Origin: Alphaproteobacteria bacterium
GTDB lineage: Bacteria; Pseudomonadota; Alphaproteobacteria; UBA6615
Length of the DNA stretch: 64,000 nt
Reading direction: 5' to 3'
Assembly: GCA_009691025.1 (NCBI GenBank)
Contig: SHWB01000001.1
Location: 1-64,000 of the forward strand
Position 1 is the stretch's first letter. The number at the start of each line of letters is the position of its first letter. This document shows, piece by piece, positions 1 through 10,186 of the stretch. Position numbers and translations under genes: made by a program. The notes beneath the pieces were generated by a model, which was not told where the DNA came from, did not search any database, and was given only the letters and a program-made list of their open reading frames with translations.

Positions 1-415
<415 letters not shown>

Positions 416-559
416 CGTCGTCGTCGCGTGCAGCGGCAAGGCCCGCTGCTCCGCGCATCCTGTCACCTCACGGGTTCCTTTGCGGACCCGGCTTCCGGCA
501 AGCCTCGCCCCGCGGCCTCTCGGCCGCGCCGGCGGGGATCCTCGTGCCTGCGTTGGCAC

Positions 560-678
560 GACCTGGTGGTCCTAGCGAGGGGGTAACACCCGATCCCATT
601 CCGAACTCGGCCGTGAAGACCCTTAGCGCCGATGGTACTGTGTCTTAAGGCACGGGAGAGTAGGTCGCCGCCAGGTCT
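560..678 (+). rRNA. 5S ribosomal RNA
   Basis: acctggtggtcctagcgaggg...cacccgatcccattccgaactcggccgtgaag...gggagagtaggtcgccgccaggtct; terminal stem pairs; lies downstream of 23S. Confidence 0.95.
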
Positions 679-797
679 TGCGAACTCAGGGCCCACGAGG
701 AAGCCGTACAGCCTGTCACGATGCCGCGCCCGGCGCTTCGCCGGCCTGCGGATACAACTTCGCCGCCGCACATCGCGTGCCGCGCGAACACCTCTGA

Positions 798-874
<77 letters not shown>

Positions 875-880
875 AGAAAA

Positions 881-914
881 AGCCCGCTGACTCTTTGAGT
901 CAGTGGGCTTTTGC
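881..914 (+). terminator. Rho-independent terminator of the rrn/tRNA unit
   Basis: agcccgctgactc-ttt-gagtcagtgggct followed by tttgcttt. Confidence 0.8.
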
Positions 915-1021
915 TTTGTGAAACGCGTGCCGCTGCCGAACTGCGCGTGCCTCATCCATGTTGCGTTGCCGGAGCGGGCAGGCCCAAATGGCCGGCGGCA
1001 CAGTTTCCGACAGGACGACGC

Positions 1022-2458
1022 ATGAACAGCGACGATCTCTGCCATCTTGGCGTGTCCGGGCTGGCCGGGCTCATCCAGCGCAGGGATGTCTCTCCCGTCG
1101 AGATCGTGGACGCATACCTGCGCCGGATCGAGCGGCTGGATCCGCATCTATCGGCCTATCTCACGCTGACGGTAGACAGCGCCCGTGAACAGGCACGACG
1201 TGCCGAGGCCGAGATAGCGGCAGGGCGTTGGCGCGGGCCGCTCCACGGAATTCCCTATGGCGTCAAGGACATCATCGAGACGGAAGGGGTGAGGACCACG
1301 CACGGGTCGGCATTCTTTCGCGACTTCGTTCCCGGCCGGGACGCCGATTGCATCGCGCGGCTGCGGCGCGCCGGCGCTATCATGCTGGGGAAGACGCTGA
1401 CCCATGAGTTCGCCGCCGCGGCGACGACCATCAACCCACACTACGGAACGGCGCGAAACCCCTGGAATCGCGAGCGAATTGCCGGCGGTTCCAGCGGCGG
1501 GTCGGCGGTGGCGGTGGCGGCGGGGCTGTGCGCCTTCGCGCTCGGTACCGATACGGGCGGCTCGATCCGGAATCCGGCGGCGCTCTGCGGCATCGTCGGC
1601 CTGAAACCGACCCATGGCCGCACAAGTTTGACGGGAGTTTGTCCCAACGTCACGACACTCGATCATGTGGGTCCAATGGCGCCTTCAGCCCGTGATGCAG
1701 CCATGGTTACACATGCGATCGCTGGCCATGACGCGCGCGATCCCGCCTCGCGCGACCATGCCATCCCGGATTTCACCGAGGGCTGGTCGCGCGGCGTGCG
1801 CGGCATGCGCCTCATCCTGTGCCCGGACTTCACCCTGGATGCCGAGATCGACGCCGATGTCGAGCGCGCCTTCGCGGAGGCCGTGGCGGTCTTCCGTTCG
1901 CTGGGGGCGACGGTCGAGACGGTACCGTTCGCGGGCGGCGAGCGGCTGGCCGGACTGTTTTCGCCCATCGCGGGGCCGGAATTCGCGGAGTTCCACCGTC
2001 CGTTCCACGAGAAAGACCCGGACAGCTATGGCGACTCCGTCAGGGAGCGCCTCGAATGGTCGTTCAGGATCACCGCGGACGAGTATGTGCGTGCGCTGCG
2101 CGAGCGGGAGCTGCTTCGGCGCGACGTCGCGGCGTTCTTCGAGGGCGTCGATGCGCTGCTGCTGCCGACCATGCCATGCGCGGCCCCGCCGATCGCCACC
2201 CTGATGGCGAGCGTGAACGGCAAGGCGTATCCGTACACCTCGCTGCATCAGCCTTTCCTGCGCCCGGGCAATGTGACGGGCTGCCCCGCCGTGGCGGTGC
2301 CGATGGGCTTCGACCGGGATGGCATGCCTCTGTCGATCCAGATCATCGGGCCAGAATGGAGCGACGGGCGCATCCTCGGCATCGCCAGCGCCTTCGAGGA
2401 CGCCACGCCCGCGATACGCAGCCGGCGCCCGCCGGAGCCGTCGGCGGCGGTCCGCTGA
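1022..2458 (+). CDS. amidase (amidase-signature family)
   Basis: ORF with GIPYGVKDI, GGSSGGSAVAVAAG, GTDTGGSIRNPAALCGIVGLKPTHG; ATG at 1022 in the 911..2458 frame. Confidence 0.92.
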   Translation: MNSDDLCHLGVSGLAGLIQRRDVSPVEIVDAYLRRIERLDPHLSAYLTLTVDSAREQARRAEAEIAAGRWRGPLHGIPYGVKDIIETEGVRTTHGSAFFRDFVPGRDADCIARLRRAGAIMLGKTLTHEFAAAATTINPHYGTARNPWNRERIAGGSSGGSAVAVAAGLCAFALGTDTGGSIRNPAALCGIVGLKPTHGRTSLTGVCPNVTTLDHVGPMAPSARDAAMVTHAIAGHDARDPASRDHAIPDFTEGWSRGVRGMRLILCPDFTLDAEIDADVERAFAEAVAVFRSLGATVETVPFAGGERLAGLFSPIAGPEFAEFHRPFHEKDPDSYGDSVRERLEWSFRITADEYVRALRERELLRRDVAAFFEGVDALLLPTMPCAAPPIATLMASVNGKAYPYTSLHQPFLRPGNVTGCPAVAVPMGFDRDGMPLSIQIIGPEWSDGRILGIASAFEDATPAIRSRRPPEPSAAVR

Positions 2459-2474
2459 CCCGGACGGTCCCGGC

Positions 2475-3350
2475 TCAGGCCGGCTTCGTCTGCGCCTCGA
2501 GGATTTCGTAGACCACGGACAGATCGTCCTCGAGCCGGCCGGCCGCCTCGATCTGGCGGTAGAGGCCGGTCGCCAGACGCGCGGCCGGCGCGGCGAGGCC
2601 CAGCGCCTCGACCTGCGCCTCGATGATCTTGAGATCCTTGTAGAGAAGGCGGGCGGGGGCCGAGGGCGGCTGCCATTTGCGCGCGGCGATGACCGGCACG
2701 CGGAAATTGAAGCCCATCGAACCGCCGGCGCTGGGCCCGACCACGTCGAGCATCGTCTGCGAATCGAGGCCCATCGCGTGGCCGAACAGCATCGCCTCGG
2801 CGATCGCCACCGTGTTGGCGCCGACGAGGAAGTTGATCACCAGCTTGAGCTTGATGCCGGTGCCGTAGGCGCCGACATACATCGTCTTCGGCGCCACCAG
2901 CTCCAGCACGGGCCGAACGCGCTCGGCCGCCGCCGCGTCGCCGCTGGTCATTATCACGCCGCGCCCGGCGGCGAGCATCGGCCGAGAACCGCTGATCGGT
3001 GCATCGAGGATGATCGCCGGCGTCCGGTCGATCGCCGCCTTAAGCTCCTCCTTCAGCGCCACCGGAGCCGTGTTCATCTCGACGATGACGAGCCCATCAT
3101 GCGCGCCGGCGACGACGCCGTCCGGCCCGAACATAGCAGACCGGATGGAATCGTCGCCGGGCAGGGCCGAGACGAGGATCTCGGACGCCGCGGCGAGTTC
3201 GCGCGGGGTCGCCACCAGTTCGCCGCCGCGGGCCGGGAAATCCTCGGTCGAGGGCCGCCGTACGGCGAGGCAGCGATGGCCGTTGGCGAGGAAGGTCTCG
3301 GCGGCGTAGCCGCCGATGAGACCGAGGCCGAGTACGCCGATCGTCGCCAT
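2475..3350 (-). CDS. NAD(P)-dependent oxidoreductase, 3-hydroxyisobutyrate dehydrogenase-like
   Basis: N-terminal GLGLIGG Rossmann motif, DAPISGSRPMLAAG, GTGIKLKLVINFL. Confidence 0.88.
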   Translation of the reverse strand: MATIGVLGLGLIGGYAAETFLANGHRCLAVRRPSTEDFPARGGELVATPRELAAASEILVSALPGDDSIRSAMFGPDGVVAGAHDGLVIVEMNTAPVALKEELKAAIDRTPAIILDAPISGSRPMLAAGRGVIMTSGDAAAAERVRPVLELVAPKTMYVGAYGTGIKLKLVINFLVGANTVAIAEAMLFGHAMGLDSQTMLDVVGPSAGGSMGFNFRVPVIAARKWQPPSAPARLLYKDLKIIEAQVEALGLAAPAARLATGLYRQIEAAGRLEDDLSVVYEILEAQTKPA

Positions 3351-3541
3351 GGTATCCCGCGCCTCCCTGTCCGGAACCGCCGCCGGCCGTGGCCGTTGCC
3401 ATCATGGCCGTTTCCGGCCAGAGCCGCGCTTTCCTATGTGCGTCAGTCGCGCTGCACCTTGCCCTTGGTGAACGTGATGTGGTGCAGGTTGAGGTCGCTA
3501 ATGCTCCGATCTGCCCTCGGACCGGGTATGGCGGCGTTCCG

Positions 3542-4726
3542 TCAGCCTATAACGTTCATCAGGCTGTCCGGCGGCACGATGACGTGGTCGCGCGAGACCT
3601 GCGACATATCCGTGACGGCGAGCACGCCCATGGTACGGCGCAGTTCGGCGTGGAGGATTTCCAGCGCGCGATAGGCGCCGGCCTCGCCGGCCGCCGACAC
3701 GCCGTAGAGCGTGGCGCGACCGACGATCACGGCATCCGCGCCCAGCGCGATTCCCTTGAGGATGTCGCTGCCGCGACGGAAACCGCTGTCGACGATCACC
3801 GTCATGCGGTCACCGACGGCGGCGACGATGGAGGGCAGCACGTCGATCGGCGCGGGTGCCGAATCGCTGGCGATGGCGCCGTGGTTCGACACGATCACGC
3901 CGTCGACGCAGCATTCCGCGCACATCCGGGCGTCGTCCGGATGCATGATGCCCTTGACGATCATGGTGCGCGGCCACATGTCGCGCATCCGGCGCAGGAA
4001 TTCCCAGTTCAGCGTGTCGTTCTTGAACAAGAATTCGCTGATCTGCTTCGAGGTTAGGCCGGGTGGCGTGGCGATGTTGACGTAGCGCGGCAGGTGCCCG
4101 TCGGCCAGCACGTATCGGCCGATAGTGCCGAAGACCCAGCGCGGATGCAGCGCGAGGTCGAGAAAGTTGCGGGCGTTGACGCGAACCGGAAGGGTTACAC
4201 CGTTGCGGAAATCGTGCTCGCGGTTGTAGGGTATTGTGCTGTCGACGGTGACGACCAGCGCCTCGAACCCGGCGTCGCGCGCGCGCGTCACGTATTTCAT
4301 CGACGCCTCCATGTCGCGCCAGACGTAGAGCTGCGCCCATTGCCGCCCGCCGCCATCGGCGAGGATCTTTTCCATCGGCGTGTTGCCGGTATTGGCCATG
4401 GTGAAGGGCACGCCCATGCGCGCCGCCGCCTTCGCCAGCGCCGTCTCGCCGCGGTACCAGGCGAAGCCGGCCGGGCCGGTCGGGCCGATGACGACCGGCA
4501 TGCCGACCGGCTTGCCGAACAACGTCGAGCGTGGATCGCGGCCGGAGGTGTCGTTCAGCACGCGCGAGCGCAGCTTGATGCGTGTCAGTGCCGTGCGGTT
4601 ATGGGCCAGCGAGATGTCGTCCTCGCTGCCCTTGTCGATGAACTGGAACAGGCCACGCGTCAGCCGGCGACGCGCCATCTGGCGCAGATCCTCGATATTG
4701 AGCGCCGTGCGCGAAAGGTCCGGCAT
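3542..4726 (-). CDS. FMN-dependent alpha-hydroxy-acid oxidase/dehydrogenase
   Basis: GPTGPAGFAWYRGETALAKAA, VDGVIVSNHGA, DSGFRRGSDILKGIALGADAVIVGR. Confidence 0.9.
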   Translation of the reverse strand: MPDLSRTALNIEDLRQMARRRLTRGLFQFIDKGSEDDISLAHNRTALTRIKLRSRVLNDTSGRDPRSTLFGKPVGMPVVIGPTGPAGFAWYRGETALAKAAARMGVPFTMANTGNTPMEKILADGGGRQWAQLYVWRDMEASMKYVTRARDAGFEALVVTVDSTIPYNREHDFRNGVTLPVRVNARNFLDLALHPRWVFGTIGRYVLADGHLPRYVNIATPPGLTSKQISEFLFKNDTLNWEFLRRMRDMWPRTMIVKGIMHPDDARMCAECCVDGVIVSNHGAIASDSAPAPIDVLPSIVAAVGDRMTVIVDSGFRRGSDILKGIALGADAVIVGRATLYGVSAAGEAGAYRALEILHAELRRTMGVLAVTDMSQVSRDHVIVPPDSLMNVIG

Positions 4727-4943
4727 ACGCTTCTCCCACTATGCGATCCTAGCCCGCCGCGATACTTGCTTACGCTGCGGCGGCGTCGGCCAGCCGCCAC
4801 GTTACGCCCGCCGCGCCACGCCGCAACCGGTTTTGTACGGCGATGAAACGCGCCAAATCAGCCGTACGTTGTGTACCATGGGCGTCTGGTGCCTGCCGGG
4901 AGCCACCGCTACCATCGCCGCCCCCGTCCCCGCGGAGCGCACG

Positions 4944-5663
4944 ATGATCGACATCCATTACTGGCCGACGCCGAACGGCAAGAAGGTCACGATCCTGCTC
5001 GAGGAGCTGGGCGTGCCCTACACCATCGTGCCGGTCGATATCGCGGGCGGCGGGCAGTTCGAACCCGGCTTCCTCGCCGTCAGCCCCGGCAACAAGATTC
5101 CGGCGATCGTCGACCGCGAGCCGGCCGATGGCGGACCTCCGGTCTCCGTCTTCGAATCCGGCTCCATCCTTGAGTATCTCGCCGACAAGCACGGTCGATT
5201 CCTGCCGCATGATGCGCGCGGACGGGCGCGGGTGACCCAGTGGGTCTACTGGCAGGCGGCCAACCAGGGTCCGGTGTTCGGCACCGCCAACCACTTCATC
5301 ACCTACGCGCCCGAGCGCATCCCATATGCGCTCGAACGCTACGACCGCGAGGTCAAGCGCATCTTCGGCATCCTCGACCGCCAGCTCGACGGCCGCGACT
5401 GGCTGCTCGACGACTACACCATCGCCGATATCCAGTGCTGGCCCTGGGCGACCTATCACCAGCAGCTCAAGCAGGACATCGCGACCTTTCCCAACGTGGC
5501 GCGGTGGATCGACCGTATGCGCGCGCGGCCGGCAGTGGCGCGTGGCTGGGCCGTGCGCGACGATCTGCGCACCTACACCCCGGCGACGCTGACCAAGGAG
5601 CAGAAGAGCAATCTGTTCGGCGCTGCGTCCGGCGGTCCGGCCTTGTGCGGCGGCGCGGCATGA
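4944..5663 (+). CDS. glutathione S-transferase family protein (YghU/YfcG-like)
   Basis: MIDIHYWPTPNGKKVTILLEELGVPYTIVPVDI...NKIPAIVD...SGSILEYLADK. Confidence 0.9.
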   Translation: MIDIHYWPTPNGKKVTILLEELGVPYTIVPVDIAGGGQFEPGFLAVSPGNKIPAIVDREPADGGPPVSVFESGSILEYLADKHGRFLPHDARGRARVTQWVYWQAANQGPVFGTANHFITYAPERIPYALERYDREVKRIFGILDRQLDGRDWLLDDYTIADIQCWPWATYHQQLKQDIATFPNVARWIDRMRARPAVARGWAVRDDLRTYTPATLTKEQKSNLFGAASGGPALCGGAA

Positions 5664-6331
5664 GCGCGCCGCTCGCCTTCTTCGGCACCGGCCTGTCGCC
5701 CTATGCGCAGTATCCGCTGATCGTGATGGAGGAGAAGGGCATCGTCTATACCGCGACGGCGGTGGACCTCGTCAGCAAGCCGCAATGGTTCGTCGACGCC
5801 GCGCCGACCGGCCGCGTGCCGGCGCTGCGGCTCGACGACGGCACCGTGCTATGCGAGTCCGCCGCCATCGTCGAGTATCTGGAGGAGGTGTACGCGCCGC
5901 GCATGCTGCCGGCCGATCCGGTGCAGCGGGCGCGCCATCGCATGTGGGCGCAGGTGGCCGGCGAATTGGTGTCGGGTCTCGCCGATGTCTACATGGCGCC
6001 CGATGCGGCCCGGCTGGCCGCGGCGACGGAGACTTTCACGCGCCGCCTAGCCATGCTCGACAGAGGGCTTGCCGACTGGCCGGCGCCGGCGTCCGGCCAG
6101 TCGCTGACGCTGGCCGATGCGCGCAACGCGCCGTGGACCGTGCGCTACGACGCTCTGGCGCGCCTCGGTGCGCTGCATCCGCTCGCCGATGCGCGGCCGC
6201 GCCTGCGCGACTACGTGGCGCGCCTGCGCGCGCAGCCAAGCCTGCGCAGGACGACGCCAAACGGGTTTGATGCGCTGTTCGCGGCCAGCGTGAAACGCCG
6301 CGGCGGGGCCATTGCCGCGGCGTTCACGTAG
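5660..6331 (+). CDS. glutathione S-transferase family protein
   Basis: MSAPLAFFGTGLSPYAQYPLIVMEEKGI...GRVPALRLDDGTVLCESAAIVEYLEE; ATGA overlap with the upstream GST; ends TAG. Confidence 0.88.
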   Translation: MSAPLAFFGTGLSPYAQYPLIVMEEKGIVYTATAVDLVSKPQWFVDAAPTGRVPALRLDDGTVLCESAAIVEYLEEVYAPRMLPADPVQRARHRMWAQVAGELVSGLADVYMAPDAARLAAATETFTRRLAMLDRGLADWPAPASGQSLTLADARNAPWTVRYDALARLGALHPLADARPRLRDYVARLRAQPSLRRTTPNGFDALFAASVKRRGGAIAAAFT

Positions 6332-6335
6332 AGCA

Positions 6336-7286
6336 TCAGCCCTTCTTCGGCGCGTATTTGCCGCTGATCTGCGGCGTGTACACGCCCTCGCCGCTCTTTG
6401 CCTTGTGCTGGGCGCGGGTGTCGCGGCCCCAGCTCCGCTTGATGTCGTCGCGCACCTTGATGGCGAGGCGCCCGAGGCCCTGCACCTCCAGTTCGACCTT
6501 GTCGCCGTCCTGGAAGGCGTTGAGGCCGCCATGGTTGGTGCCGGTGGCGACCAGGTCACCCGGCTCCAGAGTGTGGATAGACGACAGCCAGGCGACGCAG
6601 CGCGGCAGCTTGTGCGCCATGTCGTCGGTGTTGAAGTCCTGCTTGAGAACGCCGTTGACCCACAGCTTCACATCCAGCTTCTGCGGGTTTGGCACCTCGT
6701 CGGCGGTGACGAGGAAGGGCCCGATCGGAGCGAAGGTGTCGCGCGATTTCATCTGGAAGAACACGTTGCCCGGCGGCGGCAGGCCGCGGGCCGAGCCGTC
6801 GATGAAGTTGACGTATCCGAAGACGTGGCTCATCGCGTTCCCTTCGCCGACGTTCGAGGCACGCTTGCCCATGACGAGGCCGAGTTCAGCCTCGCCCTCG
6901 AAGATGACGGCCGGGATGTCGGGCAGCACCATCGTGTCGCCGTTGCCGATCACCGAGTTCGTCGCCTTGTGGAAGGCGTTGATAGGCGCCGGCTCCGGCA
7001 GCGTGCCGTATTCCATGTAGTTGACGGCCATGCAGTCGATATTGCCGGGGCGCGGCAGCGGGGGGCGGATGCGCACGCTCGCCAGCGGGACGCCCTTGCC
7101 GGCGGCGGCGGCCTTGTCGAGCTTCGCGCGATAGGCATCGAAGCGCGCGATCAGGCCGTTCATCAGGTCGCCGGGGCCGGTGTGCGGAATGTCCTGCACC
7201 TCGGCGCTGACATCGACCACCTGGTCGCCGCGCAGGATGCCCAGACGGAAATCGTCGAAATAGAGGATCTTCATTGCGTTCCCCAT
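6336..7286 (-). CDS. fumarylacetoacetate hydrolase (FAH) family protein
   Basis: FEGEAELGLVMGKRASNV, GDLVATGTNHGG, GDKVELEVQGLG; alternative ATG at 7274. Confidence 0.88.
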   Translation of the reverse strand: MGNAMKILYFDDFRLGILRGDQVVDVSAEVQDIPHTGPGDLMNGLIARFDAYRAKLDKAAAAGKGVPLASVRIRPPLPRPGNIDCMAVNYMEYGTLPEPAPINAFHKATNSVIGNGDTMVLPDIPAVIFEGEAELGLVMGKRASNVGEGNAMSHVFGYVNFIDGSARGLPPPGNVFFQMKSRDTFAPIGPFLVTADEVPNPQKLDVKLWVNGVLKQDFNTDDMAHKLPRCVAWLSSIHTLEPGDLVATGTNHGGLNAFQDGDKVELEVQGLGRLAIKVRDDIKRSWGRDTRAQHKAKSGEGVYTPQISGKYAPKKG

Positions 7287-7459
7287 GTCGCCGCTACCGC
7301 GTCCTGCGGCCCGGCGTTACGGCCATTCTAGGATGGCGGGTGCCGATGGCCAAGGATGGGCCGGCCCACGGCTGCCCACTGCGCGGCGACAGGTGACGGC
7401 GCCGCGCGCCGGCGGCACACTGCCGCCGGCAGGCGTGCGTCATGCGGGAGGAAGAGCCG

Positions 7460-8320
7460 ATGCGACTGGTAAGTTTCGATGCGGGGACGGGCGGGCGCGT
7501 CGGCCTCCTCGTCGGCGACGGCATCGCCGATTTGAGTGCCCGGATTGGCGTCAGCTCGCTGCGCGGGATGATCGAGGCAGGTCGAATCGAGGAAGCGAGG
7601 CCGCATCTTGCCAGCCGGTCCGACCATAAAGTGGCCGACATCCGCTTTCTGCCGGTCATCCCCGATCCGGAGAAGATCTTCTGCGCCGGCACCAACTACG
7701 CCGACCATCTGGCCGAGGCGGCGGCGGTCGGCATCAAGCGCACGCCGACCGAGCATCCGCCGCTGTTCATCCGCACGCCGCCGACCCTTGTCGGCCACCG
7801 CGATCCGATCCTGCGCCCGCGTGTTTCGACCCATCTCGACTACGAATGCGAGCTGGCTGTGATCATCGGCCGGCCAGGCCGCCACATCGCCAAGGCGGAC
7901 GCGCTGTCCCACGTCGCCGGATATTCCTGCTTCAACGACGCCAGCGTGCGCGACTGGCAGTTCCATACCCATCAGGTCACGCCGGGCAAGAACTTCGCAG
8001 CCACCGGCGGCTTCGGCCCGGCGCTGGTGACGCCCGACGAGGTCGGCGACCCGCAGGCGCTCGATATCGCCACGCGGGTGAACGGCGAGGTGCTGCAGCA
8101 CGCCAACACCAAGGACATGATCTTCGACATCGTCACGCTGATTTCCTACATCTCGACCTTCCAGCCGCTCGGGCCGGGCGACGTCATCGCCACCGGCACC
8201 TGTGCCGGCGTGGCGCTCGCCCGCAAGCCGCCGAACTGGATGAAGCCGGGCGATGTCTGCGAGATCGTCATCGAGAAGGTTGGCACGCTGGTCAATCCGA
8301 TCGGCCAGGAATCTTCCTAA
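7460..8320 (+). CDS. fumarylacetoacetate hydrolase (FAH) family protein
   Basis: FCAGTNYADHLAEA, DYECELAVIIGRPGRHI, GDVIATGTCAGVALARKPPNWMKPGDVCEIVIEKVGTLVNPI; gggaggaag RBS before ATG 7460 (ORF opens at 7442). Confidence 0.9.
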   Translation: MRLVSFDAGTGGRVGLLVGDGIADLSARIGVSSLRGMIEAGRIEEARPHLASRSDHKVADIRFLPVIPDPEKIFCAGTNYADHLAEAAAVGIKRTPTEHPPLFIRTPPTLVGHRDPILRPRVSTHLDYECELAVIIGRPGRHIAKADALSHVAGYSCFNDASVRDWQFHTHQVTPGKNFAATGGFGPALVTPDEVGDPQALDIATRVNGEVLQHANTKDMIFDIVTLISYISTFQPLGPGDVIATGTCAGVALARKPPNWMKPGDVCEIVIEKVGTLVNPIGQESS

Positions 8321-8546
8321 CCCCGCAGGCGAGGGTCGACGGAAGGGCACGAAGCCGTGGCGGGTAAATATGGCAGTTACCATGCCTTAAAAGTTTCGGC
8401 GCACAATAATTTGGGTCTAGGCTTCCATTCACGGGCGCGGGAATCCGCGCCCGGAAGCGACGGAAGAAACGATCTGCTGGGAGGAAATAACAACAATAAC
8501 AGGGTCCTGGGAGAAATTCTCCTTCATTTCTGGAAGGGAGTTTCTC

Positions 8547-8978
8547 ATGTCAGACATGATCGTTGCCCTCATGCTCTGGGCCTCCTCCATCACTGGTCTG
8601 CCGTCGGCGAACGTGTTGCCGGAAGTTGCCATGGAGACATCGGATCCGCTTTATGCGCGTATCCATGGCGAGGCGCCCGGCGCGCGCGCCGCCGCCAGCT
8701 AAGTCCTCGCCGTCTACGACATCCGCGAGCGCACGGTACGACAGCGCGAAGGCTGGGACCGCGACAACATCGTCCATGTCTCGATCCTGCTGCACGAAGA
8801 CGTGCACCATATGCAGGAGGCGTCGAGCACCAGATATGCGTGCCGGGGCGCGCTGGAGGCCGTGGCCTACGACGCCCAGCACCGGTTCCTCGCCGAACAC
8901 GGCATCGAGATGGGCCCTTCACTCGGCCTCGACCCGCTGTTCCGGGCCATCGTCACCTCCTGCCCATGGGGCTTCTGA
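8547..8978 (+). pseudogene. HExxH-motif (zincin-like) hypothetical protein interrupted by in-frame TAA
   Basis: MSDMIVALMLWASS...AAS-TAA(8700)-VLAVYDIRERTVRQREGWDRDNIVHVSILLHEDVHHMQEAS...CPWGF-TGA; same frame on both sides of the TAA. Confidence 0.6.
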
Positions 8979-9070
8979 GCACGCGACCGCATAGGCGCCG
9001 GTACGCGGTTCGCGCTATCCTTGCCGGCGCGGGTGCAGGTCTTGCCCCGCAGCGTAGCAGGGAGGGTTCG

Positions 9071-10174
9071 ATGGTCACTATAGTCGCCGGGCTCGGCGAA
9101 CGCGACGTTGCGGCGGCGCAGGCCGATGGTGACGACCTCTGGCTGCCGGCCGATGTCCTGCCCGCGGTCGTCGGCTTGACGCTGAAGCCCGAGGGCCTGT
9201 GCCACGACGCGCTGTGCGTGCCGGTGCCGCGCGGCCGCGAAGCGGCCTTCGTGCGGGACGGGCGGGTAAACCTCGCCGCCTTCTGGCGCCATACCGAGCG
9301 CCCCTGGGCGCGCAGCGAAGCCGGCGACCTCTGGGTCTTCGTCGCCAATGCGCGCGAGCGCGCCGACGAGTGGCTGTCACTGCAGGCGCCCGACTGCGCG
9401 CTGCCCGATCTTGCAGGCAACATGAACGCGCTTTCCGGACAGCGCGGCAAGAAGGTCTTCCTCGTTACCTGGGAGTCCTGGTGAGGCTGCCGTAATGACA
9501 TGTCCGTGTGGCAGGATATTTACGCGAGTCTGAAGGACCAGGGTTTCATGGTGTTCACCGTCGCGATGGATGCGGATGCCGAGGCGGCGCGTCCGTTCAT
9601 CGAGGGCGAGAAGCCGACGCATGTCAGCGTCAACGACCGCGATCATGTCGTATCCGGCCTGTTCAACATGGTCAACGTGCCGCAGGCAGTATGGATCGAC
9701 GAGACCGGCCACATCGTCAGCCCCGTGGAGATCGCCGGGGTGACGGAGGCCTTCCGCGACGGCCTCGACCGCACGACCGGGACGATGGCGCCCGCGGTGA
9801 TCGCACGCAACGTGGTGATACGCCATGCGTATGTGGATGCTATTCGCGATTGGGTGGAGAAAGGTGCCGCAAGCCGGAACGCCATAGATTCCGGCCGCGA
9901 GCGCGAACTCATGGCCTTGCTCGACGACCGCATTGAGGAGGCGCATGTGCAGTTTCGTTTTGCACAGGCGCTGCTGCGGCGCGGTCGCGAAAGCGAGGCG
10001 CAAGGGCCGGTCGAGCGGGCGCGTACGCTGCATCCGCAATCTTGGACCATCTGGCGCCAGACGTCGGCAAAGAACGCGCTCGGGCTCGCCTCTCATGCCG
10101 AGCTCTTTGCACGCATCGACGCAACGGCACCGGGCGGCTTCTATCCGCCGGTCGATATGGACGGCCTGCCGTAA
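9071..10174 (+). CDS. thioredoxin/ResA-like redox protein with in-frame TGA at the active-site Cys position (candidate selenoprotein)
   Basis: Track ORFs 9071..9484 and 9500..10174 share a frame; joined: GKKVFLVTWESW-TGA(9482)-GCRNDMSVWQDIYASLKDQGFMVFTVAMD...VNVPQAVWIDETGHIV...GGFYPPVDMDGLP. Confidence 0.6.
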
Positions 10175-10186
10175 TGACGTAAAACC

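Noticed and set aside
2319-3674. 451-aa plus-strand ORF
   Set aside because: Shadow of the minus-strand 3-HIBADH-type gene; composition typical of antisense translation.
8432-8453. cgggcgcgg-gaat-ccgcgcccg hairpin as a terminator
   Set aside because: Strong stem but no T-run on either side; function unclear.
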